A DNA stretch of 64,000 bases from NCBI GenBank assembly GCA_028289195.1, contig JANQQR010000006.1:62001-126000 (forward strand), written 5' to 3'. Position numbers and translations under genes: made by a program. Positions 33,974-42,466 of the stretch are shown here, one piece after another. Below the pieces are notes generated by a model that was given only the letters and a program-made list of their open reading frames with translations, had not been told where the DNA came from and searched no databases. The first letter of the stretch is position 1. Each line of letters opens with the position of its first letter. The DNA comes from Phycisphaerales bacterium. GTDB lineage: Bacteria; Planctomycetota; Phycisphaerae; Phycisphaerales; UBA1924.

Positions 33974-34411
33974 ATGACCGCACCCTCGAGCCAACCTCGA
34001 ACGGACGCTGATATCGCGCTCGACAACGAGCCCGAGGCGATCCGCACCACGCAGGACGAGATCCTCAAGGCAGCCGCAGACGCCGGCTACGCCGAGGCCG
34101 CGTGCTTCGCGATCCGTCTGGCGCTCGAAGAAGCGATCTACAACGCGTTCCGCCATGGCCACAAGGAACTCCCCCACGAGCCGGTGCGCGTCGCGTGGCG
34201 CATCACCGATCAGCGCATCGATCTTGCCATCGAGGACAAGGGCCCCGGGTTCGAGCCCGAAGCGGTGCCCGACCCGACCTCGGAAGAGCGCCTCGAACTC
34301 CCCCACGGGCGCGGGCTCATGCTCATGCGTGCCTACATGACGAGCATCGAATACAACGACAAGGGCAACCGCGTCGAGATGGTGTTCGACAAGGCCACGC
34401 AGACGCCGTAA
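33974..34411 (+). CDS. RsbW/SpoIIAB-like anti-sigma serine kinase
   Basis: A 145-residue HATPase_c_2 protein. N box LALEEAIYNAFRHGH near 57, G1 box EDKGPGFEP near 90, and G2 element LPHGRGLMLMRAYM near 118. These are the ATP-binding motifs of RsbW-type kinases, which phosphorylate a STAS antagonist and bind a sigma factor when it is phosphorylated. It lies 30 nt after the STAS gene and is probably co-transcribed. It is convergent with the next gene, 11 nt apart. Confidence 0.93.
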   Translation: MTAPSSQPRTDADIALDNEPEAIRTTQDEILKAAADAGYAEAACFAIRLALEEAIYNAFRHGHKELPHEPVRVAWRITDQRIDLAIEDKGPGFEPEAVPDPTSEERLELPHGRGLMLMRAYMTSIEYNDKGNRVEMVFDKATQTP

Positions 34412-34422
34412 CAACCGTCGCC

Positions 34423-35499
34423 CTACTCGGGCCGCTCCTGCTCCGGGCCGGGCGTCTCGCCGGACGGACGCTCGTCGCGCGCCGACCCCGGCCCCCCGCT
34501 CAGCCATCGCACATCGTGCACGCGGGCCGAACCCAGCGCTTCGGAAGTCGGCGCACCGACCCACTCACCGAACTGCTCCGGCGTCACGCGATCGGCGCGG
34601 ATCACGTCCATCTCCGTCCAGCCGTCCCCGTCGGGCGCCTGCCCGCTCACGGACTCGGCGCTCAGGCGCTCGGCGCTGTCCAGGGAGTCCGCCGAGACGA
34701 GCACCTCGGCGTAGGAGTCGCCCCGGTCGTCGGCCATGGCGCACCGGACCACGCACTGCCAGCCCGTCACTCCGAGCTCGTTGCCCTCGGCATCGACGTT
34801 CTTGGTCACGTCAACGTTCAGCTGCAGGTTCCAATGGTCTCGAAGGCGCTCGACGATCTCGTCGGCCACCAGCAGCTCCACTTCCTCACTGCCGGCCAGC
34901 AGCACCGTCCGGTGCTCGTGCTCGACAGCATCGGCCCCCCGCACCTCGCCGTGGGCACGCAGATCGAAAGCCGCCAGCAGCTTCTCGACGCGTTCCTTGA
35001 ACTCAAGGCCCACCCTGACCGTCACGACCTTGTGCTCGTCGACGAAGATGTACACGAACGGATCGAGGCTCATCGCGCCGAAGCCGACCAGGCCGTCCTC
35101 GAACAGCCAGTCGTCGTAGGCGCCCATCCCATCGAGGAACTTCTCGATCCCCACCAGGTCGTAGGCGAGATACGGGTCCACCTCGCGATACGCGTCGGTG
35201 CCCAGGATGTCCAGGATCGGGTAGACCCGCGACGGGAGCAGCGCAAACAACCCGCGGCACAACGCCCGGACGCGCTTGGCCGACACCACGACGTCGTACA
35301 CGAAGCGGTCGGGCCACTCCTCCCAGTCGTCGGAGCTGTACCCGTCGAACCCAGGGGCGTCGGCCCCGTCTGCGGCCTCGAACTCCTCGGTGTAGCCGGC
35401 CAGCGGAGACATCTCCGCCACCGGTGCCACACCGAGCGGGAACTGGAATCCCTCGAGTTCCTTCCGCTCGATCTGCTCGTTGATCTGGGCCCGCCTCAT
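34423..35499 (-). CDS. Acidic protein of unknown function
   Basis: A 358-residue cytoplasmic protein with no recognised domain and no membrane segment. It is rich in Asp/Glu and Trp in the N-terminal third (GYSSDDWEEWPDRFVYDVVV). A central helical part (about 78-160, ALCRGLFALLPSRVYPILDI) may be a compact globular fold. The C-terminal 30 residues are Pro/Glu-rich and probably disordered. ATG 35499 has GGAG 5 nt upstream; a further ATG 15 nt earlier is weaker. It is convergent with the RsbW-like gene. Confidence 0.65.
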   Translation of the reverse strand: MRRAQINEQIERKELEGFQFPLGVAPVAEMSPLAGYTEEFEAADGADAPGFDGYSSDDWEEWPDRFVYDVVVSAKRVRALCRGLFALLPSRVYPILDILGTDAYREVDPYLAYDLVGIEKFLDGMGAYDDWLFEDGLVGFGAMSLDPFVYIFVDEHKVVTVRVGLEFKERVEKLLAAFDLRAHGEVRGADAVEHEHRTVLLAGSEEVELLVADEIVERLRDHWNLQLNVDVTKNVDAEGNELGVTGWQCVVRCAMADDRGDSYAEVLVSADSLDSAERLSAESVSGQAPDGDGWTEMDVIRADRVTPEQFGEWVGAPTSEALGSARVHDVRWLSGGPGSARDERPSGETPGPEQERPE

Positions 35500-35598
35500 A
35501 CTGGCTCCATACATCGGCAGTCCGATGCCCGCGCGACGACCATACCACCCGGATCCGGCCCCCTTCCGCCCAAAAGCGGACCCAACCGCACCCGAACG

Positions 35599-35627
35599 TT
35601 GCGATCGGTGGGCCGTTGGGGCATGAT
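35599..35627 (+). promoter_or_regulatory. Candidate promoter of the AGCS symporter
   Basis: TTGCGA (35599-35604), 17-nt spacer, CATGAT (35622-35627). Each hexamer matches 4 of 6. Leader of about 45 nt, ending in GGAGG 5 nt before the TTG start. Confidence 0.45.
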
Positions 35628-35678
35628 AAACCGATCCATACCGGAATCCTCTCCTGCCCGCTCCGATCGGAGGCTCCC

Positions 35679-37550
35679 TTGGAACAATTGATGAACGTGC
35701 TGAATGACGTCAACGGCGTGATCTGGCACAACTACGTGCTGTACATCGTGCTCGGCGTCGGCGTGCTGTTCACGTTCTGGTCCGGATTCAGCCAGTACCG
35801 CGCGCTCACCCACGGCGTGAAGGTCGTCCGGGGTGAGTACGACGACAAGGACGATCCCGGCGCGATCAACCACTTCCAGGCGCTCTCGGCCGCCCTCTCG
35901 GCGACGGTCGGGCTGGGCAACATCGCCGGCGTCGGCGTCGCCGTCGCGCTCGGCGGGCCCGGAGCCGTGTTCTGGATGTGGATGGTGGGCATCTTCGGAA
36001 TGGCCATCAAGACCACCGAAGTCACGCTCTCGATGCTCTACCGCAACACCGACGACCCCGAGAACCCCCACGGCGGCCCGATGTTCGTTGCCGCCAAGGC
36101 GTTCAAGGAGCGGGGCCTCGGCGGCGTCGGCAAGGCCGTCGGCAGCATCTTTGTCGTCACGCTGCTGATCTCCACCATCACCGGCGGCAACATGTTCCAG
36201 GCGTGGAGCGTCGGCGAGATCACCAACAACTACTTCCCGATCCCCTCGATCGCCACCGGCATCGTGCTCGCGGCCCTCGTGGGCCTCGTCATCCTCGGCG
36301 GCATCAAGCGCATCGGCTCGGTCGCCGGTCGCATCGTGCCGTTCATGTGCGCCGTCTACCTCCTCGCCGCGTTCGCCGTGCTCGCGCTGAACATCGGCGA
36401 GATCCCGTCCATGCTGGTGCTGATCGTCAAGAGCGCCTTCAGCACCGCCGAGGCCGAGGGCGCGTTCCTCGGGGGCACGATGGGATACGCCCTGCTGTGG
36501 GGCATGAAGCGCGCTCTGTTCTCCTCCGAGGCCGGCCAGGGCTCCTCCCCGATCGCGCACTCGGCGGCCAAGACCGACGAACCCGTCCGCGAGGGCGTTG
36601 TCGCCGGACTCGAGCCGTTCATCGATACCATCGTCGTCTGCACGCTCACCGCGCTGGTCATCCTCTCGACCGGAGCGTTCAACCGCAGCCCCGAAGCGGT
36701 CTACCCCGAGGGCGTCATCCTCTCGGTCGTCCCGCACGACGCCGACAACAACGGCGAGCAGGACACCGACTCCAGCGGCAGCCCGCTGTGGACGCTCATG
36801 GCACGCCTGACCAACAACGCGGGCGCCGTGATCGATGCCGACTTCCCCAACCGCAACGAAGAGGCCCGCGAAACGTCCGGCCCATGGAGCGGCGGCGAGA
36901 ACGTCTTCGTCGTCGTCGCCGGCGACCGCGACGACAACACCGGGCGCGACCTCAGGCGCATCCCGGGCTCCGTGTCCATCGGCGACGATGGACCACGCGT
37001 CGAGTGGGGCACGCTCGCCTCAACGGTCGAACCAACCCTCCATACCGACGAGCGCGACGGCACCGGCGGCATCTACGTCGACTATCCCGGCCCGTCGCTC
37101 ACCGGCCACGCCTTCGACCGGGCGATACCCGGCCTGGGCATGTGGCTCGTTACGCTCGCGGCATGGCTCTTCGCACTCTCGACCGCGATCAGCTGGTCGT
37201 ACTACGGCGAGCAGGGCATGGTGTTCCTGTTCGGTGACAAGTCCGTATTCCCCTACAAGATCGTCTACTGCCTCGCGATCGTTGTGGCCTCCGCCGGCTT
37301 CATCGAGACAGACGCCGAACTCGACGCGCTCACTTCGCTCGGCACCGGAGTCATGCTCTGGGCCAACATCCCGATCATGCTCCTGTTCGGCGGGATCGCG
37401 ATGAAGGCATACCACGGCTACTTCGCCCGCATGAAGTCCGGCGAAATGGAAGGCCCGCACAAGGCGCCACCCATCACGGATGTGGTCGAAGGACACGACG
37501 TCGAAAAGGACGCTCCCGACTTCAACGGCGACGATAAGCCCCAGTCCTGA
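35679..37550 (+). CDS. Sodium:alanine/glycine symporter (AGCS family) with a large loop insertion
   Basis: A 623-residue polytopic transporter that imports Ala/Gly with Na+. The N-terminus EQLMNVLNDVNGVIW, the motif LSATVGLGNIAGVGVAVALG and the motif FSSEAGQGSSPIAHSAAKT are AGCS hallmarks. The start was put at TTG 35679 because GGAGG sits 5 nt upstream and the resulting MEQL-LN---G start matches the family; ATG 35691 is the alternative. Between transmembrane helices 8 and 9 (about residues 340-460) there is an extra hydrophilic Asp/Asn-rich domain of about 120 residues (DADNNGEQDTDSSGSPLWT and following). Typical family members of about 450-500 residues lack this. Confidence 0.95.
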   Translation: MEQLMNVLNDVNGVIWHNYVLYIVLGVGVLFTFWSGFSQYRALTHGVKVVRGEYDDKDDPGAINHFQALSAALSATVGLGNIAGVGVAVALGGPGAVFWMWMVGIFGMAIKTTEVTLSMLYRNTDDPENPHGGPMFVAAKAFKERGLGGVGKAVGSIFVVTLLISTITGGNMFQAWSVGEITNNYFPIPSIATGIVLAALVGLVILGGIKRIGSVAGRIVPFMCAVYLLAAFAVLALNIGEIPSMLVLIVKSAFSTAEAEGAFLGGTMGYALLWGMKRALFSSEAGQGSSPIAHSAAKTDEPVREGVVAGLEPFIDTIVVCTLTALVILSTGAFNRSPEAVYPEGVILSVVPHDADNNGEQDTDSSGSPLWTLMARLTNNAGAVIDADFPNRNEEARETSGPWSGGENVFVVVAGDRDDNTGRDLRRIPGSVSIGDDGPRVEWGTLASTVEPTLHTDERDGTGGIYVDYPGPSLTGHAFDRAIPGLGMWLVTLAAWLFALSTAISWSYYGEQGMVFLFGDKSVFPYKIVYCLAIVVASAGFIETDAELDALTSLGTGVMLWANIPIMLLFGGIAMKAYHGYFARMKSGEMEGPHKAPPITDVVEGHDVEKDAPDFNGDDKPQS

Positions 37551-37576
37551 TCGCGTCCGAATCCACTTGATTCCCC

Positions 37577-37608
37577 AAGCGGGGGACCTCCGGGTCCCCC
37601 GCTTTTTT
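37577..37608 (+). terminator. Intrinsic terminator after the AGCS symporter gene
   Basis: AAGCGGGGGACC and GGTCCCCCGCTT (37577-37604) pair in a perfect stem over a CTCC-type loop and run directly into TTTTTT. It begins 27 nt after the symporter stop and precedes the co-directional gene at 37633. Confidence 0.93.
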
Positions 37609-37619
37609 CGTAGCGCCGC

Positions 37620-37625
37620 TATCTT
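37620..37625 (+). promoter_or_regulatory. Candidate -10 for a leaderless transcript
   Basis: TATCTT at -13 to -8 of the GTG at 37633. The gene has no Shine-Dalgarno sequence and starts 25 nt after a terminator, so it needs its own promoter here. No -35 is evident. Confidence 0.4.
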
Positions 37626-37632
37626 CCGGGCC

Positions 37633-38283
37633 GTGTGGGATCTCGAACGTGTGCTGGAATCCGCGACCGATGCGCTGCGCGCCCGCGCCGACGCTCTCGA
37701 CGCCGAGCAGTCGACGCGCGGCATCGACTGGCTCGAAGAGCTGGCGATCCACCCGATCCTCCAGGGCGGCTTCCGCGGCGCCGGATTCGGGGTGCACCCC
37801 GAGCAGCGCTACCCGTCGGGCGCGACCGCCCCGAAACAATCCGAGGGGGAGCGCTGCGACATCGTGCTCACTCCCGACGATTCCAGGCCGCTCGCCGATC
37901 CCCTGCTCGCCGGAACGCTCTTCGCCAAGGCCGGCGTCGCCCCGGACTCGGCGCTGTGGATCGAGGTCAAGACCGTCGGCCAGTTCCACGTCACCGACGA
38001 TGCGCCCCGCCCCAATCCCGCGTACACCAGCGACCTGACAACCGCGGTGTTCACCGATATCCGCAAGCTCGCCCGCGAGCCCGGCATCGTGCACGCCGCG
38101 GCCCTGCTCGTCGCGTTCGTGCAGGACCGCTCCATCGCCGAGCATGATCTCGGGGTCTGGCGCGAGCGGTCGCTCGAGAAAGGCCTGCCGGTCTCCGTGC
38201 CGCTCGTGAGCGGGTTCGAGATCACCGAGCGCATCGGCAACGCGTGGTGCGCCGTCGCGCTCGCGCAGGTGCACCACCTCTGA
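37633..38283 (+). CDS. Putative PD-(D/E)XK nuclease-fold protein
   Basis: A 216-residue cytoplasmic protein with no clear named family. CDIVLTPD near residue 76 and WIEVKTVGQF near 113 give an Asp...Glu-x-Lys arrangement at a spacing compatible with the PD-(D/E)XK nuclease core. ELAIHPILQGGF upstream could supply the first helix. The GTG start is the only one after the terminator that fits. No methyltransferase or other restriction gene is adjacent, so a restriction role is not supported. It is convergent with lpxB. Confidence 0.55.
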   Translation: MWDLERVLESATDALRARADALDAEQSTRGIDWLEELAIHPILQGGFRGAGFGVHPEQRYPSGATAPKQSEGERCDIVLTPDDSRPLADPLLAGTLFAKAGVAPDSALWIEVKTVGQFHVTDDAPRPNPAYTSDLTTAVFTDIRKLAREPGIVHAAALLVAFVQDRSIAEHDLGVWRERSLEKGLPVSVPLVSGFEITERIGNAWCAVALAQVHHL

Positions 38284-38307
38284 CCCGGTCGCATGATGTC
38301 AGCGGAA

Positions 38308-39516
38308 TCAGGCCCGCGTCGCCTCGGCGTCGCGCGTGCTGGCGGCGCCCGACGGCGACGCCTCGAAGCCCAGCATCTCTTCCAGAGCGCTCGCGGCTTC
38401 GGAGGCAGCGATCTTGCCGCTGAACTTCGCCGACACCCGCCCGAGCTCGCGCTTCTGAGAAGCCAGCGCCTCGGGGTCGGTGAGCAGCGCGTCGACCGCC
38501 TCGGTCAGGCGCATGTGGCCCTTGAAGTACGGGAACAACTCGGTCACCACCGCCCGGCCGGCGATGAGGTTGGGCAGGCCGATGAACGGCGTCGTGATCA
38601 GCCAGCTGCCGAGCACCTTCCAGGTCAGCTCGTTGGTCTTGTAGAGGATCACCATCGGGCGGGCCTGCTTGGAGAGCTGCAGCGTCACGGTGCCCGACAC
38701 GACCATCGCCGCGTCGCTCCAGCGCGTGACGAGGTCGGTCTCGCCGACCACGATGTCCAGCCCGTCGGGCCAGCCACCGAGCACCGTCGCGCGGCTCTGG
38801 AGCTGGGCGCGCACCTCGTCGGTCGTCGCTCCCACCACACCCACGAGATCCGGGTGACGCGTCTTGAGCTCGCGGAACGCCTCGAGCAGCACCGGGAAGT
38901 TCCGGCGGAGCTCCGCTTCGCGCGAGCCGGGCAGGATCGCCAGCTTGGGCGAGCCCTCGGGGAGCGCCTGGGCCTTCTGGTCCAGCGCCTCCAAATCGAG
39001 CGGCTCGTCGAACAGCGGGTGCCCGATGAATCGCGAGGGCACGTTCCTGGCCGCGAAGAACTCGGCCTCGAACGGCAGCAGGCAGAGCACCAGGTCCGTC
39101 CGCCGGCGGAGCTTGCCGATCCGCCACGGGCCCCAGGCCCACAGCTGCGGCGCCACCAGGTGCACGACCTTGATGCCCAGCTTTTTCCCCATCTTGGCGA
39201 CCGTGAAGTTCGCCCCGGGCGAGTCCACCGGCACAAGGACGTCCGGGCGGTTGGCCTTCATCCAGTCCCGGATCTCGGCCTTGATGCGCAGGTAGCGCTT
39301 GATCGTGCTCCAGCCGGGCACGCCGACCACGGCGTCGGCCCCGGTCGTGGCGATGATCTCGGCCCCGGCCCGGGCCATCTTGGGCCCGCCCCAGGCGAAG
39401 ATCCGCAGATCCGGGCGCCGGCGCTTCAGCTCGCGGATCACGGCTGCCGAGTGGTCGTCGCCGCTCGGCTCGAAGGCCGTGAAAAGCAGGGTCTTGTTGG
39501 AGCCTTGGCCGTCCAT
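38308..39516 (-). CDS. lpxB: Lipid-A-disaccharide synthase
   Basis: A 402-residue glycosyltransferase of the lipid A pathway (GT19 family). It condenses UDP-2,3-diacylglucosamine with 2,3-diacylglucosamine-1-phosphate. Hallmarks include AFEPSGDDHSAAVIRELK near the start, VDSPGANFTVAKM, VAPQLWAWGPWR, LAILPGSREAELRRN and MVVSGTVTLQLS. Other members have A/C/S-GE-SGD in the first motif; here it is EPSGDD. An Ala/Ser-rich C-terminal tail of about 20 residues is extra. It is divergent from aspS. Other lpx genes are not in the window; the presence of lpxB supports an LPS-bearing outer membrane. Confidence 0.95.
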   Translation of the reverse strand: MDGQGSNKTLLFTAFEPSGDDHSAAVIRELKRRRPDLRIFAWGGPKMARAGAEIIATTGADAVVGVPGWSTIKRYLRIKAEIRDWMKANRPDVLVPVDSPGANFTVAKMGKKLGIKVVHLVAPQLWAWGPWRIGKLRRRTDLVLCLLPFEAEFFAARNVPSRFIGHPLFDEPLDLEALDQKAQALPEGSPKLAILPGSREAELRRNFPVLLEAFRELKTRHPDLVGVVGATTDEVRAQLQSRATVLGGWPDGLDIVVGETDLVTRWSDAAMVVSGTVTLQLSKQARPMVILYKTNELTWKVLGSWLITTPFIGLPNLIAGRAVVTELFPYFKGHMRLTEAVDALLTDPEALASQKRELGRVSAKFSGKIAASEAASALEEMLGFEASPSGAASTRDAEATRA

Positions 39517-39546
39517 CAGTCGCTACTCAATACCCTTCGATGGCGC

Positions 39547-39577
39547 TTGTCAACGCCGAATCTCCCCCAGCTATACT
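39547..39577 (+). promoter_or_regulatory. Candidate promoter of aspS
   Basis: TTGTCA (39547-39552), 19-nt spacer, TATACT (39572-39577). The spacer is slightly long. Leader of about 50 nt to the aspS ATG. Confidence 0.5.
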
Positions 39578-39632
39578 CCGCCCCGCGATTCCCCCGGAAT
39601 CTCACCGAAAATCCTGCTGAAGAAAGCCCTTC

Positions 39633-41519
39633 ATGTCCCCCACCAGCACCACCCCGGCGGCCGGCGTCCCGGTCCGAACCCACTCCTGCGCGGACCTCCG
39701 CACCGACCACGTCGGCCAGACCGTCACGCTCACCGGATGGGTCAACTCCTACCGAGACCACGGCACCGGCCTGGTCTTCATCGACCTGCGCGACCGCTTC
39801 GGCATCACACAATTGGTCTTCGATCGCGAGGACACCACCCAGGAGATCCTCGAGGCCGCCGACAAGCTCCGCAACGAGGACGTCATCGCCGCCCGCGGCC
39901 CCGTCCGCGTCCGCGACGGCGGGCCCAACCCCAAGCTGCCCACCGGCGAGGTCGAGGTCGTCGTTCAGGAGCTCGTGGTCCTCAACGAGACCGCCAACCC
40001 CCCCTTCCTCCCCGACGACATGCTGGACCTCCCCAACGAGGAGCTCCGCCTGCGCCACCGCTACATCGATCTCCGGCGCCCCTCGATGCAGAAGATCCTC
40101 GAGACGCGCCATCGCGTCACCAAGATCGCCCGCGACTACTTCGACGAGCACGGCTTCCTCGACGTCGAGACGCCGATCCTCTGCAAGTCGACCCCCGAGG
40201 GAGCCCGCGACTTCCTCGTTCCCTCGCGCCTGAATCCCGGCGAGTGGTACGCCCTGCCGCAGTCGCCCCAGCTCTTCAAGCAGATCCTCATGGTCTCGGG
40301 CTGCGATCGCTACATGCAGATCTGCCGCTGCTTCCGCGACGAAGACCTGCGCGCCGACCGCCAGCCCGAGTTCAGCCAGATCGACTGCGAGATGAGCTTC
40401 GTCGACCGGCCCCAGGTCATGGACATGATGGAGGGCTTCGCGCGCCGCCTCTGGGAGAAGGTCCTGGGCTTCGACCCCGGCGAGTTCCCGCGCATCACCT
40501 ACCGCGATGCCATGGAGCGCTACGGCATCGACCGCCCCGACCTCCGCTACGGCCTGGAGATCACCGACGTCAGCGCCGTCATGGCCAAGACCGACTTCAA
40601 GGTCTTCAGCGGCGCGCTCGCCAAGGATGCCGAGGCGCCCGCGTTCAGCGCCGGCAAGGGCGTCGTCAAGGCCATCCGCGTCCCCGGCGGTGCCGCCAAG
40701 CTCACGCGCAAGATCACCGACGGCTACACCGAGTTCGTCAAGCTCTTCGGCGCCGGCGGCGTGCCCACCACCAAGGTCAAGGACGACGGCTCGTTCGAGA
40801 CCGGCATCGCCAAGTTCATCGAGCCCGTGCGCGAAGAGCTCACCGAGGCCCTCGGCCTCGAGCCCGGCGACTCGGTCTTCTTCACCGCCGACTCCTACGC
40901 CGTGGCCACCAAGGCCATCGGCGAGCTGCGCCAGAAGATCGCCCGCGACATGGACCTCGTCCCCGAGACCGGCGCGAACCCCTCGGACCCCGCCAGCTGG
41001 AAGTTCGTCTGGGTGACCGACTTCCCCATGTTCGAGTACGACGCCGAAACCCGGCGCTTCTACGCGATGCACCACCCGTTCACCGCGCCGCGCTCGGATC
41101 AGATCGAGGCGTTCCTCGCAGCCGACCCCGGCGACAAGCACGCCATCGAGCACATCGTCAGCGCCGGCTACGACATGGTCGTCAACGGCTCGGAGATCGC
41201 CGGCGGCAGCATCCGTATCCACAGCCAGGACGTCCAGCAGAAGGTCTTCCAGCTCCTGGGCATGTCCGACGAGGAAGCCAAGGCCAAGTTCAGCTTCCTC
41301 CTCGACGCCCTGAAGTTCGGCGCCCCGCCCCACGGCGGCATCGCCTTCGGCCTCGACCGCCTGGTCATGCACCTCGCCGGCACCGACAACATCCGCGACG
41401 TCATCGCCTTCCCCAAGACCCAGACGGGCGGCGATGTCATGTGCGATGCGCCCAGCCCGGTGGACAACGAGCAGCTCAAGGAGCTGTGGGTGGCTTCGAC
41501 GTGGGAAGGCGACGAGTAG
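39633..41519 (+). CDS. aspS: Aspartyl-tRNA synthetase (bacterial type)
   Basis: A 628-residue class II synthetase. It has an OB-fold anticodon-binding domain (about 15-130), class II motif 2 in RYMQICRCFRDEDLRADRQP, the GAD insertion (about 300-430) and motif 3 in GGIAFGLDRLVMHLAGTDNI near the end. Bacterial AspRS is usually about 590 residues. In the OB fold the sequence RDHGTG has His where discriminating enzymes have Leu, and DGGPNPKLPTG follows later. These match features reported for non-discriminating AspRS that also charge tRNA-Asn for GatCAB, so that role is possible. No gat or asnS gene is in the window. Confidence 0.96.
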   Translation: MSPTSTTPAAGVPVRTHSCADLRTDHVGQTVTLTGWVNSYRDHGTGLVFIDLRDRFGITQLVFDREDTTQEILEAADKLRNEDVIAARGPVRVRDGGPNPKLPTGEVEVVVQELVVLNETANPPFLPDDMLDLPNEELRLRHRYIDLRRPSMQKILETRHRVTKIARDYFDEHGFLDVETPILCKSTPEGARDFLVPSRLNPGEWYALPQSPQLFKQILMVSGCDRYMQICRCFRDEDLRADRQPEFSQIDCEMSFVDRPQVMDMMEGFARRLWEKVLGFDPGEFPRITYRDAMERYGIDRPDLRYGLEITDVSAVMAKTDFKVFSGALAKDAEAPAFSAGKGVVKAIRVPGGAAKLTRKITDGYTEFVKLFGAGGVPTTKVKDDGSFETGIAKFIEPVREELTEALGLEPGDSVFFTADSYAVATKAIGELRQKIARDMDLVPETGANPSDPASWKFVWVTDFPMFEYDAETRRFYAMHHPFTAPRSDQIEAFLAADPGDKHAIEHIVSAGYDMVVNGSEIAGGSIRIHSQDVQQKVFQLLGMSDEEAKAKFSFLLDALKFGAPPHGGIAFGLDRLVMHLAGTDNIRDVIAFPKTQTGGDVMCDAPSPVDNEQLKELWVASTWEGDE

Positions 41520-41626
41520 GCTCGGGGCAGGTGCGCCAGAATCCGAGAATTGCCGCCGGGATTCTGGTAGCAGCCAACTCTGATTGCGTTTCCAGGACAG
41601 ACCACGAAGCGTGAGACACTCACGGA

Positions 41627-41872
41627 ATGTCCAAAGACGGGCAGAAGAGACTGAGCTGGATCTGGTCGGTTGATGCGCTCTATCTGCGCATGTATCGGCG
41701 CACGATTGGCGCGCTGGCCGGTGTGGGTGTCTACATCCTGGCAATGCGCTCGGAGATCGACCGAGGAACCGCAATCGTGGCCGGAGTGACGGTCTTCGTT
41801 GGGCTCCAACTGATTCTCGGTGTAATCCAGATTGGGAAGCTGCTCGGACACGATCGCGATACTCAAGACTGA
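41627..41872 (+). CDS. Small two-helix membrane protein
   Basis: An 81-residue hypothetical protein. MSKDGQKRLSWIWSVDALYL precedes two hydrophobic segments (about 27-41 and 50-68). No family recognised. Codon use has more A/T in third positions than the neighbours. ATG 41627 lacks a good Shine-Dalgarno; GACACT sits at -12 to -7. It lies 107 nt after aspS and 32 nt before another hypothetical gene with a similar bias. Confidence 0.5.
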   Translation: MSKDGQKRLSWIWSVDALYLRMYRRTIGALAGVGVYILAMRSEIDRGTAIVAGVTVFVGLQLILGVIQIGKLLGHDRDTQD

Positions 41873-41904
41873 ACCCTCTCTTTCCAGCCTCGGTACACAC
41901 CAAC

Positions 41905-42411
41905 ATGCCGAGGTTGCTAAGGAGACTCCTGATCGGCGCGAGCATCGCCGCTGCCCTGTTCGTCGTTGCCCTCTCGGCACTGATCTGGCTCCTCAGCGCG
42001 GCGAATGAACGACCGGGCTCACGGATCGGTCAAACCCAGATCGCCACAGCCGAGGAGTCAACCGGACTCACGTTTCCATCGTCGACTACGTTCGAGTATT
42101 GGAGGGCCTATCACGGCTTAGACTTTGCGCTCGAACTGAGAATCACCGTCCGTCGAGATGAGATCGATGAACTCCTCAGCCAACTCGCATCGCCGGAAGT
42201 GGATTGGTTCACCGAACACACAGAAGTCGAGTGGCGAGTGCCCGGCCGTCACTCCTTGCAATCCTGGGGCGTGTCGCAGGATCTCACCAGCATTCAGCGT
42301 TACAGAGCTGCGGAATTCCGCGGCCCGTCAGCGGGAAGCTGTCTTCGCATCGTGATCGATGAGGATTCGGGCGATCCGGTCGCCATTTCGCTGGTGTACT
42401 TCGAGATCTAG
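41905..42411 (+). CDS. Membrane-anchored protein of unknown function
   Basis: A 168-residue protein with one N-terminal transmembrane helix (about 9-31, LLIGASIAAALFVVALSALI) and a soluble domain of about 135 residues. It is rich in charged residues and lacks Cys pairs except C153. No domain recognised. Base composition is less G+C-rich than nearby genes. It probably faces the periplasm. Confidence 0.5.
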   Translation: MPRLLRRLLIGASIAAALFVVALSALIWLLSAANERPGSRIGQTQIATAEESTGLTFPSSTTFEYWRAYHGLDFALELRITVRRDEIDELLSQLASPEVDWFTEHTEVEWRVPGRHSLQSWGVSQDLTSIQRYRAAEFRGPSAGSCLRIVIDEDSGDPVAISLVYFEI

Positions 42412-42454
42412 TCTCCAACTCTCTGGTGCCCTCCGTGGAGAACCCTCCCCGGCA

Positions 42455-42460
42455 TACCAT
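42455..42460 (+). promoter_or_regulatory. Candidate -10 for a leaderless PhzF transcript
   Basis: TACCAT at exactly -12 to -7 of the ATG at 42467. No Shine-Dalgarno is present. The same TACCAT hexamer is the -10 of the strong promoter at 58087. Confidence 0.45.
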
Positions 42461-42466
42461 CCCACC

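Noticed and set aside
37480..37632. N-terminal extension of the gene at 37633 through the terminator hairpin
   Set aside because: It would read through the end of the symporter gene and the terminator and has no ribosome site; the GTG at 37633 is the better start.
39516..41945. 809-codon open frame on the minus strand opposite aspS
   Set aside because: Antisense shadow of aspS; the aspS reading has all class II synthetase motifs.
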